DNA of 8,205 nt from the NCBI GenBank assembly GCA_002423075.1, contig DIUS01000008.1, positions 1-8,205 on the forward strand, written 5' to 3'. Shown here one piece after another: positions 1-5,998 of this stretch. Every line of letters starts with the position of its first letter. Position 1 is the first letter of the stretch. Below the pieces are notes generated by a model. That model had not been told where the DNA came from, did no database searches, and was given only the letters and a program-made list of their open reading frames with translations. This DNA comes from Microbacteriaceae bacterium UBA6152. Its GTDB lineage: Bacteria > Actinomycetota > Actinomycetes > Actinomycetales > Microbacteriaceae. The position numbers and the translations under genes were made by a program.

Positions 1-347
1 CCGCGGCAGATGCCGAGCACGGGTACGTCGCGCTCAATGGCCGCGCGCACCAGTGCTATCTCCCACGCATCGCGGTCGGGCCGCGGGGCATCGTTCTCAG
101 GGTGCGGTTCTTGGCCGTAGAGCTCGGCATCGACGTCTTTGCCGCCCGTGAGCATGAGTCCGTCGACGCCGTCGAGCACGCGCGCGACGACGTCAGCGGT
201 CGGCGGCTGCGGCGGCAACGTCATGACAGCTGCGCCGGCATTGATGACGCAGTCACTGTAGACGCGGGGCAGCATGCTGCCGGGGCGGTTCCAGAGTCCC
301 ATGACGACGGGCTCGAGGTATGTCGTGATCCCGATCGCGATGGTCAC
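1..347 (-). CDS. PuuD-like class I amidotransferase-fold hydrolase (peptidase C26), 3'-truncated by window edge
   Basis: Only the N-terminal ~115 residues lie in the window; the gene runs off the left edge. Translation from GTG at 347 gives IGITTY near the N-terminus, a central LTGGKDVDAELYG segment (about residues 65-78), the D/R-rich PRPDRDAWE stretch, and PVLGICRG at the edge. The Cys at about residue 114 is the class I amidotransferase nucleophile. This order is typical of the peptidase C26 family, whose best-known member is gamma-glutamyl-GABA hydrolase PuuD; these cytoplasmic enzymes cleave glutamate from gamma-glutamyl amides. The GTG start is chosen because it overlaps the stop of the upstream HTH gene in a GTGA arrangement, suggesting translational coupling. 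Downstream His and Glu of the triad are outside the window, so activity cannot be judged. The exact substrate is inferred only from the neighbouring ligase and permease genes. Confidence 0.88.
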   Translation of the reverse strand, partial: MTIAIGITTYLEPVVMGLWNRPGSMLPRVYSDCVINAGAAVMTLPPQPPTADVVARVLDGVDGLMLTGGKDVDAELYGQEPHPENDAPRPDRDAWEIALVRAAIERDVPVLGICR

Positions 348-625
348 GCGGCGTCGCCCTCCGGCGGTCCGGTGAGGCGGCGCGCAATGATGGCGCGAGC
401 GCGGTGGATAGCGCGCACGAGTTCAGGCTGGCGGATGCCCAACTCTTGACTCACGTCGCTATAGGTGCGGCCCTGCACGAGCACGCCGGCCGCGGCGGCC
501 TGCAGGTCGTGCGGCAGGCGCCCGATGGCCGCCTCGAGGTCGGCACGTTCGAGTGCGTCGACGAGTTGCTCGTGGCGAGCATCCGTCTCGTCGATCACGT
601 CGAGGTCGAAATCGTCGGCGCGCAT
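344..625 (-). CDS. Small sigma-70 region 4-like helix-turn-helix protein (93 aa)
   Basis: This is an acidic-to-basic 93-residue protein. After an acidic N-terminus (MRADDFDLDVIDETD), residues 36-82 read like sigma factor region 4: RLPHDLQ, then a QGRTYSDVSQELGI helix-turn and an LVRAIHRARAIIARRL helix. In sigma factors this module binds the -35 element; here there is no region 2, so it cannot be a complete sigma factor. It starts at ATG 625 with a good SD (AAGGGAG, six bases before the start). Its last codons overlap the GTG of the PuuD-like gene, so the two are probably co-translated. It lies downstream of the permease in the same direction, separated by 82 bases that hold a strong hairpin. 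It may be a DNA-binding accessory regulator or a structural remnant of the fold; I do not recognise a named family. That the gene is real is well supported; its function is not. Confidence 0.72.
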   Translation of the reverse strand: MRADDFDLDVIDETDARHEQLVDALERADLEAAIGRLPHDLQAAAAGVLVQGRTYSDVSQELGIRQPELVRAIHRARAIIARRLTGPPEGDAA

Positions 626-651
626 GGGGTACTCCCTTCGGTGGTGCGGGT

Positions 652-688
652 GGATGCTCGGGGGCGGATGGGCCGCCCCCGAGCATCC
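652..688 (-). terminator. Perfect 16-bp intercistronic hairpin between permease and HTH gene
   Basis: Arms at 652-667 and 673-688 (GGATGCTCGGGGGCGG and its exact complement) enclose a 5-base loop. There is no T-run on either side, so it does not look like a classical intrinsic terminator. In GC-rich actinobacteria such stems often act as partial terminators or mRNA stabilisers. Its position after the permease stop and before the HTH gene's SD suggests it lowers downstream expression or protects the permease message. Confidence 0.6.
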
Positions 689-707
689 GGGGCCCGCTTG
701 TGACGAC

Positions 708-2195
708 CTAGCTAGCGAAGTCTTTCACCAGCTGCTCGTTCTCTTTCTTGTTGACGAGTGCCACGATGTAGCCCACCACGAGCGAGATAAACGGCAGCAG
801 AACGAGGAACCAGCCAAGGCCGTTGAGTGCCCAGGCACTTTCGGCTAGCGAGGGGTCGACGCCGTCGGGCACGGTGCCGGCCAGCAGGTTGAAGCGCGAC
901 ATGAGCAGGTAGAGACCCACGCCGAGCAGCACGATCGAGAGCGCCGGAGCGATCTTGGTCGACCAGATGTTGCCGCCGTCGTTCTTCATGAAGTAGCGGA
1001 TCACCGCGATGCTCACGAGAATTTCGACAAGCACGATGGCGATGACCGTCACCGAACTCATCCACGAGAACAGGTTGACGAAGGGGTCGAGACCGGCCAC
1101 CGCGAAGATGATCAAGACGAGCGCAGCAAGCACCGAAGTGACGATGACGCCGTTGACCGGAGCGCCCGCCTTGTTGGTCTTGGCCATCGCGGCCGGCAGA
1201 ACGCCACCGCGCCCGAGGGCGAAGAAGTAGCGCGACGCGGCGTTCTGGAACGCCAGCAGACCGGCGAACAGGCTCGTGATGATGAGGATGCCCATCGCAA
1301 CCGTGAGCCACGAACCAACGTACTGCTCAGTGAGGCCGAAGAGCACGTCTGCCGGATCGGCCAGGCCGCCCGAGAGCTCGATGACCTTGTCGGCAACCTG
1401 CGAGGCGCCCATGCCCGTGACCATCGCGAACGAGACGAGGGCGAACAGCACGCTGATGACACCGATCGACACGTAGGTCGCGATCGGCACCGTGCGCTTG
1501 GGGTCTTTCGCTTCTTCGCCGTAGATGGCCGTGGCTTCAAAGCCGATGAAGCTCGCAAAGGCGAACGCGAGCGCGATGCCCGCAGTACCCGCGAAGCCAC
1601 CCGCGAAGATCTCGGTGGGGCTGAACGACGCTGCGATGTTCCACCCCTCGGGGCCGCCGTTGGCGAGGATGGCGATAGCCGCGACGACGAGCACGAGCAC
1701 CTCGAGCACGAGCATGACGCCGAGCACCTTGGCTCCGACATCGACGCTCAGCAACGACAGCGCCGAGACGATGATCCAGACGAGCAGCGTCCACACATAC
1801 CAGGGCAGGTCGATTCCGAAGCCAGAGGCGAAGCCCGAGACGACAACGCCGAAGAAGCCGTAGATGGCGAGTTGGATCGTGATGTAGGCGACGAGTGCGG
1901 CGAACGCGGCAGCGACGCCGGCGTTGACCCCGAGGCCCTTACCGACGTAGGCGAAGAACGCGCCCGAGTTTGTCATACTGCGGCTCATCGTCGCGTAGCC
2001 GACCGAGAAGATCAGCAACGTGATGCCGACTGCGAGGTAGGCGCCGGGCACAGCTGCGCCGTTGCCGAGCAACATGGCGACGGGCACAGCGCCCGTAATG
2101 CCGATGAGGGGGGCCGAAGCTGCCACCACGAAGAAGACGATGCCGAGAACGCCGAGCTTGCCTGACTTCAGGGTTGAGGTGGGGGTGTCAGTCAT
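708..2195 (-). CDS. APC-superfamily amino acid/polyamine permease
   Basis: A 495-residue, very hydrophobic protein with about 12 predicted membrane spans, which is the usual size and topology of APC transporters. TM1 carries the helix-breaking AASAPLIGITGAVP segment (residues 25-38) that lines the substrate site in this fold. The family signature is clear at residues 216-237: FIGFE, then GEEAKDPKRTVP. The short C-terminal tail (KKENEQLVKDFAS) is cytoplasmic. It is a proton- or exchange-driven importer in the plasma membrane, probably for an amine or amino acid; the puuD- and puuA-like neighbours favour an amine (PuuP-like role), but this is inference. ATG at 2195 is preferred because AGGAG (2210-2206) lies 10 bases upstream. 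A TTG at 2240 would extend the frame but sits inside the operator and has no SD. Transcription likely starts near 2248 from a good promoter overlapped downstream by the 18-bp operator. Confidence 0.92.
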   Translation of the reverse strand: MTDTPTSTLKSGKLGVLGIVFFVVAASAPLIGITGAVPVAMLLGNGAAVPGAYLAVGITLLIFSVGYATMSRSMTNSGAFFAYVGKGLGVNAGVAAAFAALVAYITIQLAIYGFFGVVVSGFASGFGIDLPWYVWTLLVWIIVSALSLLSVDVGAKVLGVMLVLEVLVLVVAAIAILANGGPEGWNIAASFSPTEIFAGGFAGTAGIALAFAFASFIGFEATAIYGEEAKDPKRTVPIATYVSIGVISVLFALVSFAMVTGMGASQVADKVIELSGGLADPADVLFGLTEQYVGSWLTVAMGILIITSLFAGLLAFQNAASRYFFALGRGGVLPAAMAKTNKAGAPVNGVIVTSVLAALVLIIFAVAGLDPFVNLFSWMSSVTVIAIVLVEILVSIAVIRYFMKNDGGNIWSTKIAPALSIVLLGVGLYLLMSRFNLLAGTVPDGVDPSLAESAWALNGLGWFLVLLPFISLVVGYIVALVNKKENEQLVKDFAS

Positions 2196-2227
2196 GAATC
2201 CATAACTCCTCTTTGAGTTGGGGTGGA

Positions 2228-2245
2228 TCGTTCGTATCAAAACGA
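2228..2245. promoter_or_regulatory. Operator copy a of the shared 18-bp palindrome
   Basis: TCGTTCGTATCAAAACGA matches the window consensus TCGTTCGKATNCRAAYGA. It lies 32 bases upstream of the permease start and just downstream of that gene's predicted transcription start, a position that suits repression. Confidence 0.75.
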
Positions 2246-2254
2246 CCTGGCGCC

Positions 2255-2283
2255 ATAGTGGTCGATGCCGCGGGCCGCGTCAA
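2255..2283 (-). promoter_or_regulatory. Predicted sigma-70-type promoter of the permease unit
   Basis: On the minus strand a -35 TTGACG (2283-2278; five of six bases match consensus) is followed after exactly 17 bases by a -10 CACTAT (2260-2255). The expected transcription start is near 2248, placing operator copy a at about +4 to +21. The -35 is good and the -10 is weak. Confidence 0.55.
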
Positions 2284-2297
2284 GCAGAATCGCCTGT

Positions 2298-2312
2298 CTG
2301 CCCGCTGGGCAG
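2298..2312. repeat. Short inverted repeat in the divergent intergenic region
   Basis: CTGCCC and GGGCAG arms (6 bp each) surround a 3-base centre between the permease and decarboxylase-like promoters. It may be a binding site or chance in GC-rich DNA; there is no other support. Confidence 0.25.
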
Positions 2313-2354
2313 TGGCCGTCGCACGGCTCTCGGGAGGGCATCCGGAATTGCCTA

Positions 2355-2372
2355 TCGTTTGTTTACGAATGA
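2355..2372. promoter_or_regulatory. Operator copy b of the shared 18-bp palindrome
   Basis: TCGTTTGTTTACGAATGA keeps both half-sites (TCGTTYG and CRAAYGA) with the 4-base spacer. It ends 18 bases before the ATG of the decarboxylase-like gene and would cover that promoter's -35 region. Confidence 0.75.
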
Positions 2373-2377
2373 TTCGG

Positions 2378-2383
2378 TAGCCT
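2378..2383 (+). promoter_or_regulatory. Candidate -10 element for a leaderless transcript
   Basis: TAGCCT fits the TAnnnT form of actinobacterial -10 boxes and ends 7 bases before ATG 2391. There is no SD in front of that ATG. Together these suggest transcription starting at or next to the start codon. The -35 region (inside operator copy b) does not match consensus well. Confidence 0.45.
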
Positions 2384-2390
2384 GGGCCGC

Positions 2391-3203
2391 ATGGCCTCGC
2401 TCAATGGATTCCTCGCTCCGCAGACGCCCACCGGCAAGAGCGCGCTCGTGCCCGACATGCCGTGGTACTACTCGGGCACGCTGCTCACCGCCGAGTACCG
2501 CACCGACCCTGCCAACGTCGCGGCGCTGCTACCCGAAGGCCTCGAGCTCGCCGACGACGACCCTGGAGCAGTGGCGCTCATCTGGGCCGACTGGCAGTCG
2601 TGCTCGACGGGCGGCGCCGAGCTGCTCGACCCGGTGCGGTCGCAGTACCTCGAGACTTTCGCGGTCGTGCGCGTCAAGCACAACGGTGTCACCTACACGC
2701 GCTGCGTCGCCATCTGGGTGACGAAAGACTTCGCGATCGGCCGCGGCTGGTTTCAGGGGTACCCGAAGAAGCTCGGGTCGATGGCGGTCACGCGCGTCAT
2801 GCCCGTGGGTCGCGCCGCGCCTCGCCTCGAGCCGGGCGCTCGCCTGGGCGCCTCGCTTGCGGCCTACGACCACCGCCTCGCCTCTCTCGTCGTGACGTTG
2901 CGCGAGCCGTCTGAATCGAACGGTTTCGTGAACGGCCACCCCATGCTGCATTCGCGGTGGATGCCCTCCATCACTCCCGGCGCCGGCAACAGCCTCGACC
3001 AGCTCATCACCATGAGCACGACCGACGCCGAAATCGGCGAAACCTGGGTCGGAGACTTCGAGCTCGAACTACACGACTCCCCCTGGGATGAGCTCGCGTC
3101 GATCTTGCCCGTGCACGAGAAGATCGCGGCCTACTACCGTGAGGTCGGCGTGACGTTCAACGGCGGGTCGCTCGTCGACGACAGCTCGAACCCGAGCGTT
3201 TAG
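2391..3203 (+). CDS. Acetoacetate decarboxylase-superfamily protein
   Basis: A 270-residue protein of the usual size for the acetoacetate decarboxylase fold. The diagnostic segment is GWFQGYPKKLGSM (about residues 119-131), matching the PKK signature in which the first lysine (K126 here) forms the Schiff base with a keto substrate. An upstream acidic residue in YLETFAVV (E88) is in the region where family members keep a catalytic glutamate. Characterised relatives either decarboxylate acetoacetate or carry out aldol/dehydration chemistry on keto acids, so the reaction is uncertain. No solventogenesis genes are nearby. The shared operator places it instead with the amine-processing genes, where it might act on a keto-acid intermediate (inference). 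There is no SD at ATG 2391, and a -10-like TAGCCT lies 7 bases upstream, so it is probably leaderless. Its stop codon overlaps the stop of the convergent HIT gene. Confidence 0.85.
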   Translation: MASLNGFLAPQTPTGKSALVPDMPWYYSGTLLTAEYRTDPANVAALLPEGLELADDDPGAVALIWADWQSCSTGGAELLDPVRSQYLETFAVVRVKHNGVTYTRCVAIWVTKDFAIGRGWFQGYPKKLGSMAVTRVMPVGRAAPRLEPGARLGASLAAYDHRLASLVVTLREPSESNGFVNGHPMLHSRWMPSITPGAGNSLDQLITMSTTDAEIGETWVGDFELELHDSPWDELASILPVHEKIAAYYREVGVTFNGGSLVDDSSNPSV

Positions 3204-3652
3204 AGAGCGCCCGCCAGCCGTCTCGCATAGTTCTCTCGCGCAACGGGGTCTGACGGAGCGCCCGGCTCATAGGGCAATGTGAGTCGGTCGCGACTCTTGT
3301 CGCTGTAGCGCGGAATCACATGCAGGTGAAAGTGGAAGACGGACTGCCAACCGACCGCGCCGCAGGAGTTCAGCAGATTCACGCCCTCGGCGCCCATCTG
3401 CGAGTGCATTACTGTCGCGATCCGTTGGGCGACCAGCGTCGTCGCGATGAGGTCCTCCTGCGGAACGCTGAGCAGGTCGACGCTGTGGGCCTTGGGAATC
3501 ACGAGCAAGTGCCCTTCTGATCCCGGATCAATATTCATGAAAGCCAGGGTGGTGTTGTCTTCGGCAACAACGTCGCTGGGCAACCGTCCCGCGACGATCT
3601 CGCAAAACACGCACTTGCCGTCCACCGTCTGTTCGGGCGCCATTTCGCTCAT
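3200..3652 (-). CDS. HIT-family nucleotide-binding hydrolase
   Basis: A 150-residue cytoplasmic HIT (histidine triad) protein. With the start at 3652, a CVFC zinc-type pair sits at residues 14-17. An IDPGSEGHLLVIPKAH nucleotide-binding region follows at about 41-56, and the histidine triad FHFHLHV is near residues 106-112. The middle histidine (H109) is the expected nucleophile of the GKHMP-like branch, which hydrolyses nucleoside phosphoramidates or dinucleoside polyphosphates. It follows the ligase gene in the same direction by 70 bases and may be in its operon. The start is uncertain: GTG 3694 adds 14 residues, and ATG 3643 has GAGGTG nine bases upstream; 3652 gives a typical family length but sits very close to that SD. 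Its stop overlaps the stop of the convergent gene by four bases (TTAG). A link to amine metabolism is unproven; HIT proteins are common housekeeping genes. Confidence 0.85.
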   Translation of the reverse strand: MSEMAPEQTVDGKCVFCEIVAGRLPSDVVAEDNTTLAFMNIDPGSEGHLLVIPKAHSVDLLSVPQEDLIATTLVAQRIATVMHSQMGAEGVNLLNSCGAVGWQSVFHFHLHVIPRYSDKSRDRLTLPYEPGAPSDPVARENYARRLAGAL

Positions 3653-3722
3653 CACCTCACTGTACCCCAGGGCATCGCGGAGCGAGCGGGTCACACATCA
3701 AGCCTTGTTTGCTGTTCTTGGA

Positions 3723-5072
3723 TCACAGGTCCAAGAAGTACTCCTTGACTTCCCAGTCGGTGACGTCGCGGGTCGCGGGGTCGTCGACGGCCTCGGTGTA
3801 GCGCTCGATCTCGTCGCGCTTCATGACAGCAAAGACCTTCACGAGGTCGCCGCCGATGATGTCGGTCAAGACGGTGTCGGCCTCGAGAGCATCCAGAGCC
3901 TCGCCCAGGGTCATAGGCAGCACGGCGAAGCGATCGTCGTCGTAGGCGTAACCCACCGAGGGGTCGGGGCACTCGAGTTGGCGCTGAATGCCGTCGAGTC
4001 CGGCCGCGAGCAGCGCAGCCGTCATGAGGTAGGCGTTGGCCGCCCCGTCGCCGAGGCGCATCTCGAGGCGCGTGCCCTGCCCTCGCTCCGGTGGAATGCG
4101 CAGCATCGCGCTGCGGTTGTCGAAGCCCCAGTTGCCCCGGTACGGCGCGAGGGTGTCCGGGCCGAGACGCTTGAAGGCGTTCACGGTCGGGTTGCAGATC
4201 GCGGTGAGCGCCGGGGCGTGCGCGACGATGCCGGCGATCATGTGCTTGGCGAGCGCGCTGAGCTCGGTGCCCTCGTGCATGAGGTTGGCGCCGTCGCGGT
4301 CGGTGAGCGACATGTGCAGATGGAAGCCACTGCCTCCCTCGTCGCTCCACGGCTTGCCGGCGAAGGTCGCGGCCTGGCCGAGCCGGGCGATGACGTCTTT
4401 CACGCCCGCCTTGAGCATGAAGATGCGGTCGCACGCGTCGAGGGCCTCGCCGTGCCAGATGTTGATCTCGTATTGGCTCGGGCTGAACTCGTGGTTGCCG
4501 GCGAAGACGCCGATGCGCATCTGGTCGAGCATGCGCAGCAGGTGTAAGAAGGTGCCCTTGGGGTCGACGGTCGCGCCACTCGTGTACACGCGGCCGGTCG
4601 CCTCGAGGGCGCGCTTGAATCCGCCGTTCTCATCGCGGTCGGCGATGTAGAACTCGAGCTCGGGGCCGACGACGGGCACATAGCCGAGTTCGGAGTACTT
4701 GCCGACGACGCGGCCGAGCAGCTCGCGCGGTGAGAGTGGGCTCGGCTGGCCATCCGGATTGTTGGCTCCGGCGATGACGTACGCGACGCCCGGTTCCCAC
4801 GGCAGCGCGCGCCAGCCGTCGGGAACGATCTGGCTGATGAAGTCTTCGAGCCCGTTGCTGAGCACGTCGGCGCCGTCGAGCACGCCGCCCTGCGTGGTCG
4901 TCACCCACACGCCCTGGCAGAAGGTCGGGCCGCCGTGGCTGACCTTGTCGAGCTCGCGCACGAGCAGGTCTTTCGACCGCACGGTGCCGATGATGTCGGC
5001 GTAGATTACCCGCAGCACGTCGATGTCGGCGGCGAGCAGCTCGCTCTGCAGGTTGGCCAGGCTGTGACTCAT
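3723..5072 (-). CDS. Glutamine-synthetase-family ligase (PuuA/GlnA3-4-like gamma-glutamyl-amine synthetase)
   Basis: A 449-residue member of the glutamine synthetase superfamily with all active-site blocks in order: metal-binding GPELEFY (E138, E140), NHEFSPSQYEI (residues 193-203), GSGFHLHMSL (247-256), NPTVNAFKRL (294-303), NRSAMLRIP (319-327) and TRLEMRLGDGAANAYL (334-349). It uses ATP to join glutamate to ammonia or an amine in the cytoplasm. Features unlike housekeeping GlnA include the absence of the adenylylation-site Tyr motif near the C-terminus and Ala where GlnA usually has NPYL (here NAYL). The ending WEVKEYFLDL is common in the PuuA-like and GlnA3/GlnA4-type branches. With a permease, a C26 hydrolase and an aldehyde dehydrogenase nearby, a gamma-glutamyl-amine synthetase is the best call; the amine is unknown. 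ATG 5072 has a perfect AAGGAG six bases upstream. Operator copy c lies 40 bases upstream. Confidence 0.9.
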   Translation of the reverse strand: MSHSLANLQSELLAADIDVLRVIYADIIGTVRSKDLLVRELDKVSHGGPTFCQGVWVTTTQGGVLDGADVLSNGLEDFISQIVPDGWRALPWEPGVAYVIAGANNPDGQPSPLSPRELLGRVVGKYSELGYVPVVGPELEFYIADRDENGGFKRALEATGRVYTSGATVDPKGTFLHLLRMLDQMRIGVFAGNHEFSPSQYEINIWHGEALDACDRIFMLKAGVKDVIARLGQAATFAGKPWSDEGGSGFHLHMSLTDRDGANLMHEGTELSALAKHMIAGIVAHAPALTAICNPTVNAFKRLGPDTLAPYRGNWGFDNRSAMLRIPPERGQGTRLEMRLGDGAANAYLMTAALLAAGLDGIQRQLECPDPSVGYAYDDDRFAVLPMTLGEALDALEADTVLTDIIGGDLVKVFAVMKRDEIERYTEAVDDPATRDVTDWEVKEYFLDL

Positions 5073-5112
5073 GTGCGACTCCTTCGTGGCACTGGGCGGG
5101 TGGTCCAGAAAA

Positions 5113-5130
5113 TCGTTCGGACTCAAACGA
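5113..5130. promoter_or_regulatory. Operator copy c of the shared 18-bp palindrome
   Basis: TCGTTCGGACTCAAACGA lies almost midway in the 95-base divergent gap, 40 bases from the ligase start and 37 bases from the amidotransferase start. One bound dimer could control both directions. It would overlap the predicted start site of the leftward promoter and the -35 of the rightward one. Confidence 0.75.
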
Positions 5131-5131
5131 G

Positions 5132-5141
5132 ATAGTAGACT
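5132..5141. promoter_or_regulatory. Overlapping divergent -10 elements
   Basis: A leftward TACTAT (5137-5132) for the ligase and a rightward TAGACT (5136-5141) for the amidotransferase share two bases. Neither has a convincing -35. If both are real, polymerase could occupy only one at a time, coupling the two transcripts. Confidence 0.4.
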
Positions 5142-5167
5142 ACCCGCACACTCGATGGGGAGGCCCG

Positions 5168-5884
5168 ATGCGCGTTCTGTTCGTGCAACACGATCATGTC
5201 AGCCCGCTCGGGCCGGTTGGCGAGCGATTCGCCCACCACGGCTTCGAGATCGACACGCATCTGGTCGTGCCCGAGTCATCGTTCGAGTCGCCGAACATCG
5301 CGACGGCCTTTCCGTCGGCCGCCGACTACGACGTGATCGTTCCGCTCGGCGCACCGTGGGGCGCGTGGGACGACGCGTGCATCGGCCGCTGGCTGCTGCC
5401 AGAGATCTCATGGTTGCGTGACGCCGTCTCGAGCGGGATGCCCGTGCTGGGCATCTGCTTCGGTGGCCAGCTCATCGCGCGCGCGATGGGCGGCTCGGTG
5501 GCGCCCGCACCGCGGGCCGAGATCGGCTGGACGTCGATCTGGACGGATCGCCCCGACCTCGTCGGTGAGGGGCCGTGGTTCCAGTTCCACTACGACCGTT
5601 GGACCGTGCCGCCCGGCGCCGTCGAGCTCGCGCGCACGGCAGCGGCCTCGCAGGCCTTCACGATCGAGCGCACGCTCGCCGTACAGTTTCACCCCGAACT
5701 CTATGCCGCCGGGCTGCAGGGGTGGCTCGACTGGGGCGGAGCATCCAAGATTCGCGATGACGGCCTCGACCCCGATGTCATGATGGCGCAGACGATCGCG
5801 ACCGCCTCGGATGCTCGCGCCCGCACGCACGCACTCGTCGACGCGTTCCTCACCGACGTGGCAGGGCTGCTCCCCCGCCGCTGA
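5168..5884 (+). CDS. Class I glutamine amidotransferase (GMP-synthase-GATase-like)
   Basis: A 238-residue stand-alone class I amidotransferase-fold protein. It has MRVLFVQHD at the N-terminus, DVIVPLGAPWGAWDD (about 55-69), the nucleophile elbow PVLGICFGGQLIARAMGG (C97) and AVQFHPEL with the catalytic H175 and E177, so the triad is complete. It differs from the C26-type gene at the left edge: the FGGQ elbow and QFHPE resemble the GMP synthase amidotransferase subgroup. Such free-standing proteins usually hydrolyse glutamine or a gamma-glutamyl compound, sometimes for a partner enzyme. It is divergent from the glutamine-synthetase-like ligase and shares its operator, so it may act on the gamma-glutamyl product or supply ammonia to it (inference). 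The ATG has GGGGAGG (5157-5163) four bases upstream. It converges on the P450 gene with an inverted repeat between them. Confidence 0.85.
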   Translation: MRVLFVQHDHVSPLGPVGERFAHHGFEIDTHLVVPESSFESPNIATAFPSAADYDVIVPLGAPWGAWDDACIGRWLLPEISWLRDAVSSGMPVLGICFGGQLIARAMGGSVAPAPRAEIGWTSIWTDRPDLVGEGPWFQFHYDRWTVPPGAVELARTAAASQAFTIERTLAVQFHPELYAAGLQGWLDWGGASKIRDDGLDPDVMMAQTIATASDARARTHALVDAFLTDVAGLLPRR

Positions 5885-5934
5885 CGGCTACCCCACCCCT
5901 GACGGCGGTTGCGACACCAACCCCCGCGAGTGGT

Positions 5935-5974
5935 CAGTTGTTGTCGCGTCACGTGAACCAAGCGACAACAACTG
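5935..5974. terminator. 13-bp inverted repeat between convergent genes (candidate bidirectional terminator)
   Basis: Arms CAGTTGTTGTCGC (5935-5947) and its exact complement (5962-5974) enclose 14 bases. With mismatches the stem can extend to about 5927-5982. The loop contains the 8-bp palindrome TCACGTGA (5949-5956). Its position between two gene ends (5884 and 5999) suits a terminator for both, although neither strand has a T-run. It could also be a dispersed intergenic palindromic repeat. Confidence 0.6.
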
Positions 5975-5998
5975 GCAAGTCGGCGAAGGGCTGGCGCC

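Noticed and set aside
2196..2240. N-terminal extension of the permease from TTG 2240
   Set aside because: It begins within the operator, has no SD, and adds a polar stretch not typical of APC permeases.
3447..4547. Long rightward open frame (366 codons) opposite the ligase gene
   Set aside because: It is antisense to a protein with every glutamine-synthetase motif; the composition is that of a GC-rich shadow frame and it has no domain or credible start.
5073..5126. N-terminal extension of the ligase from TTG 5126
   Set aside because: It begins inside operator copy c, while ATG 5072 has a perfect SD and a typical N-terminus.
5278..5297. TCGTTCG followed by CGAACAT inside the amidotransferase gene, resembling the operator
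   Set aside because: The half-sites are six bases apart rather than four, the right half is poor, and the site is within coding sequence.
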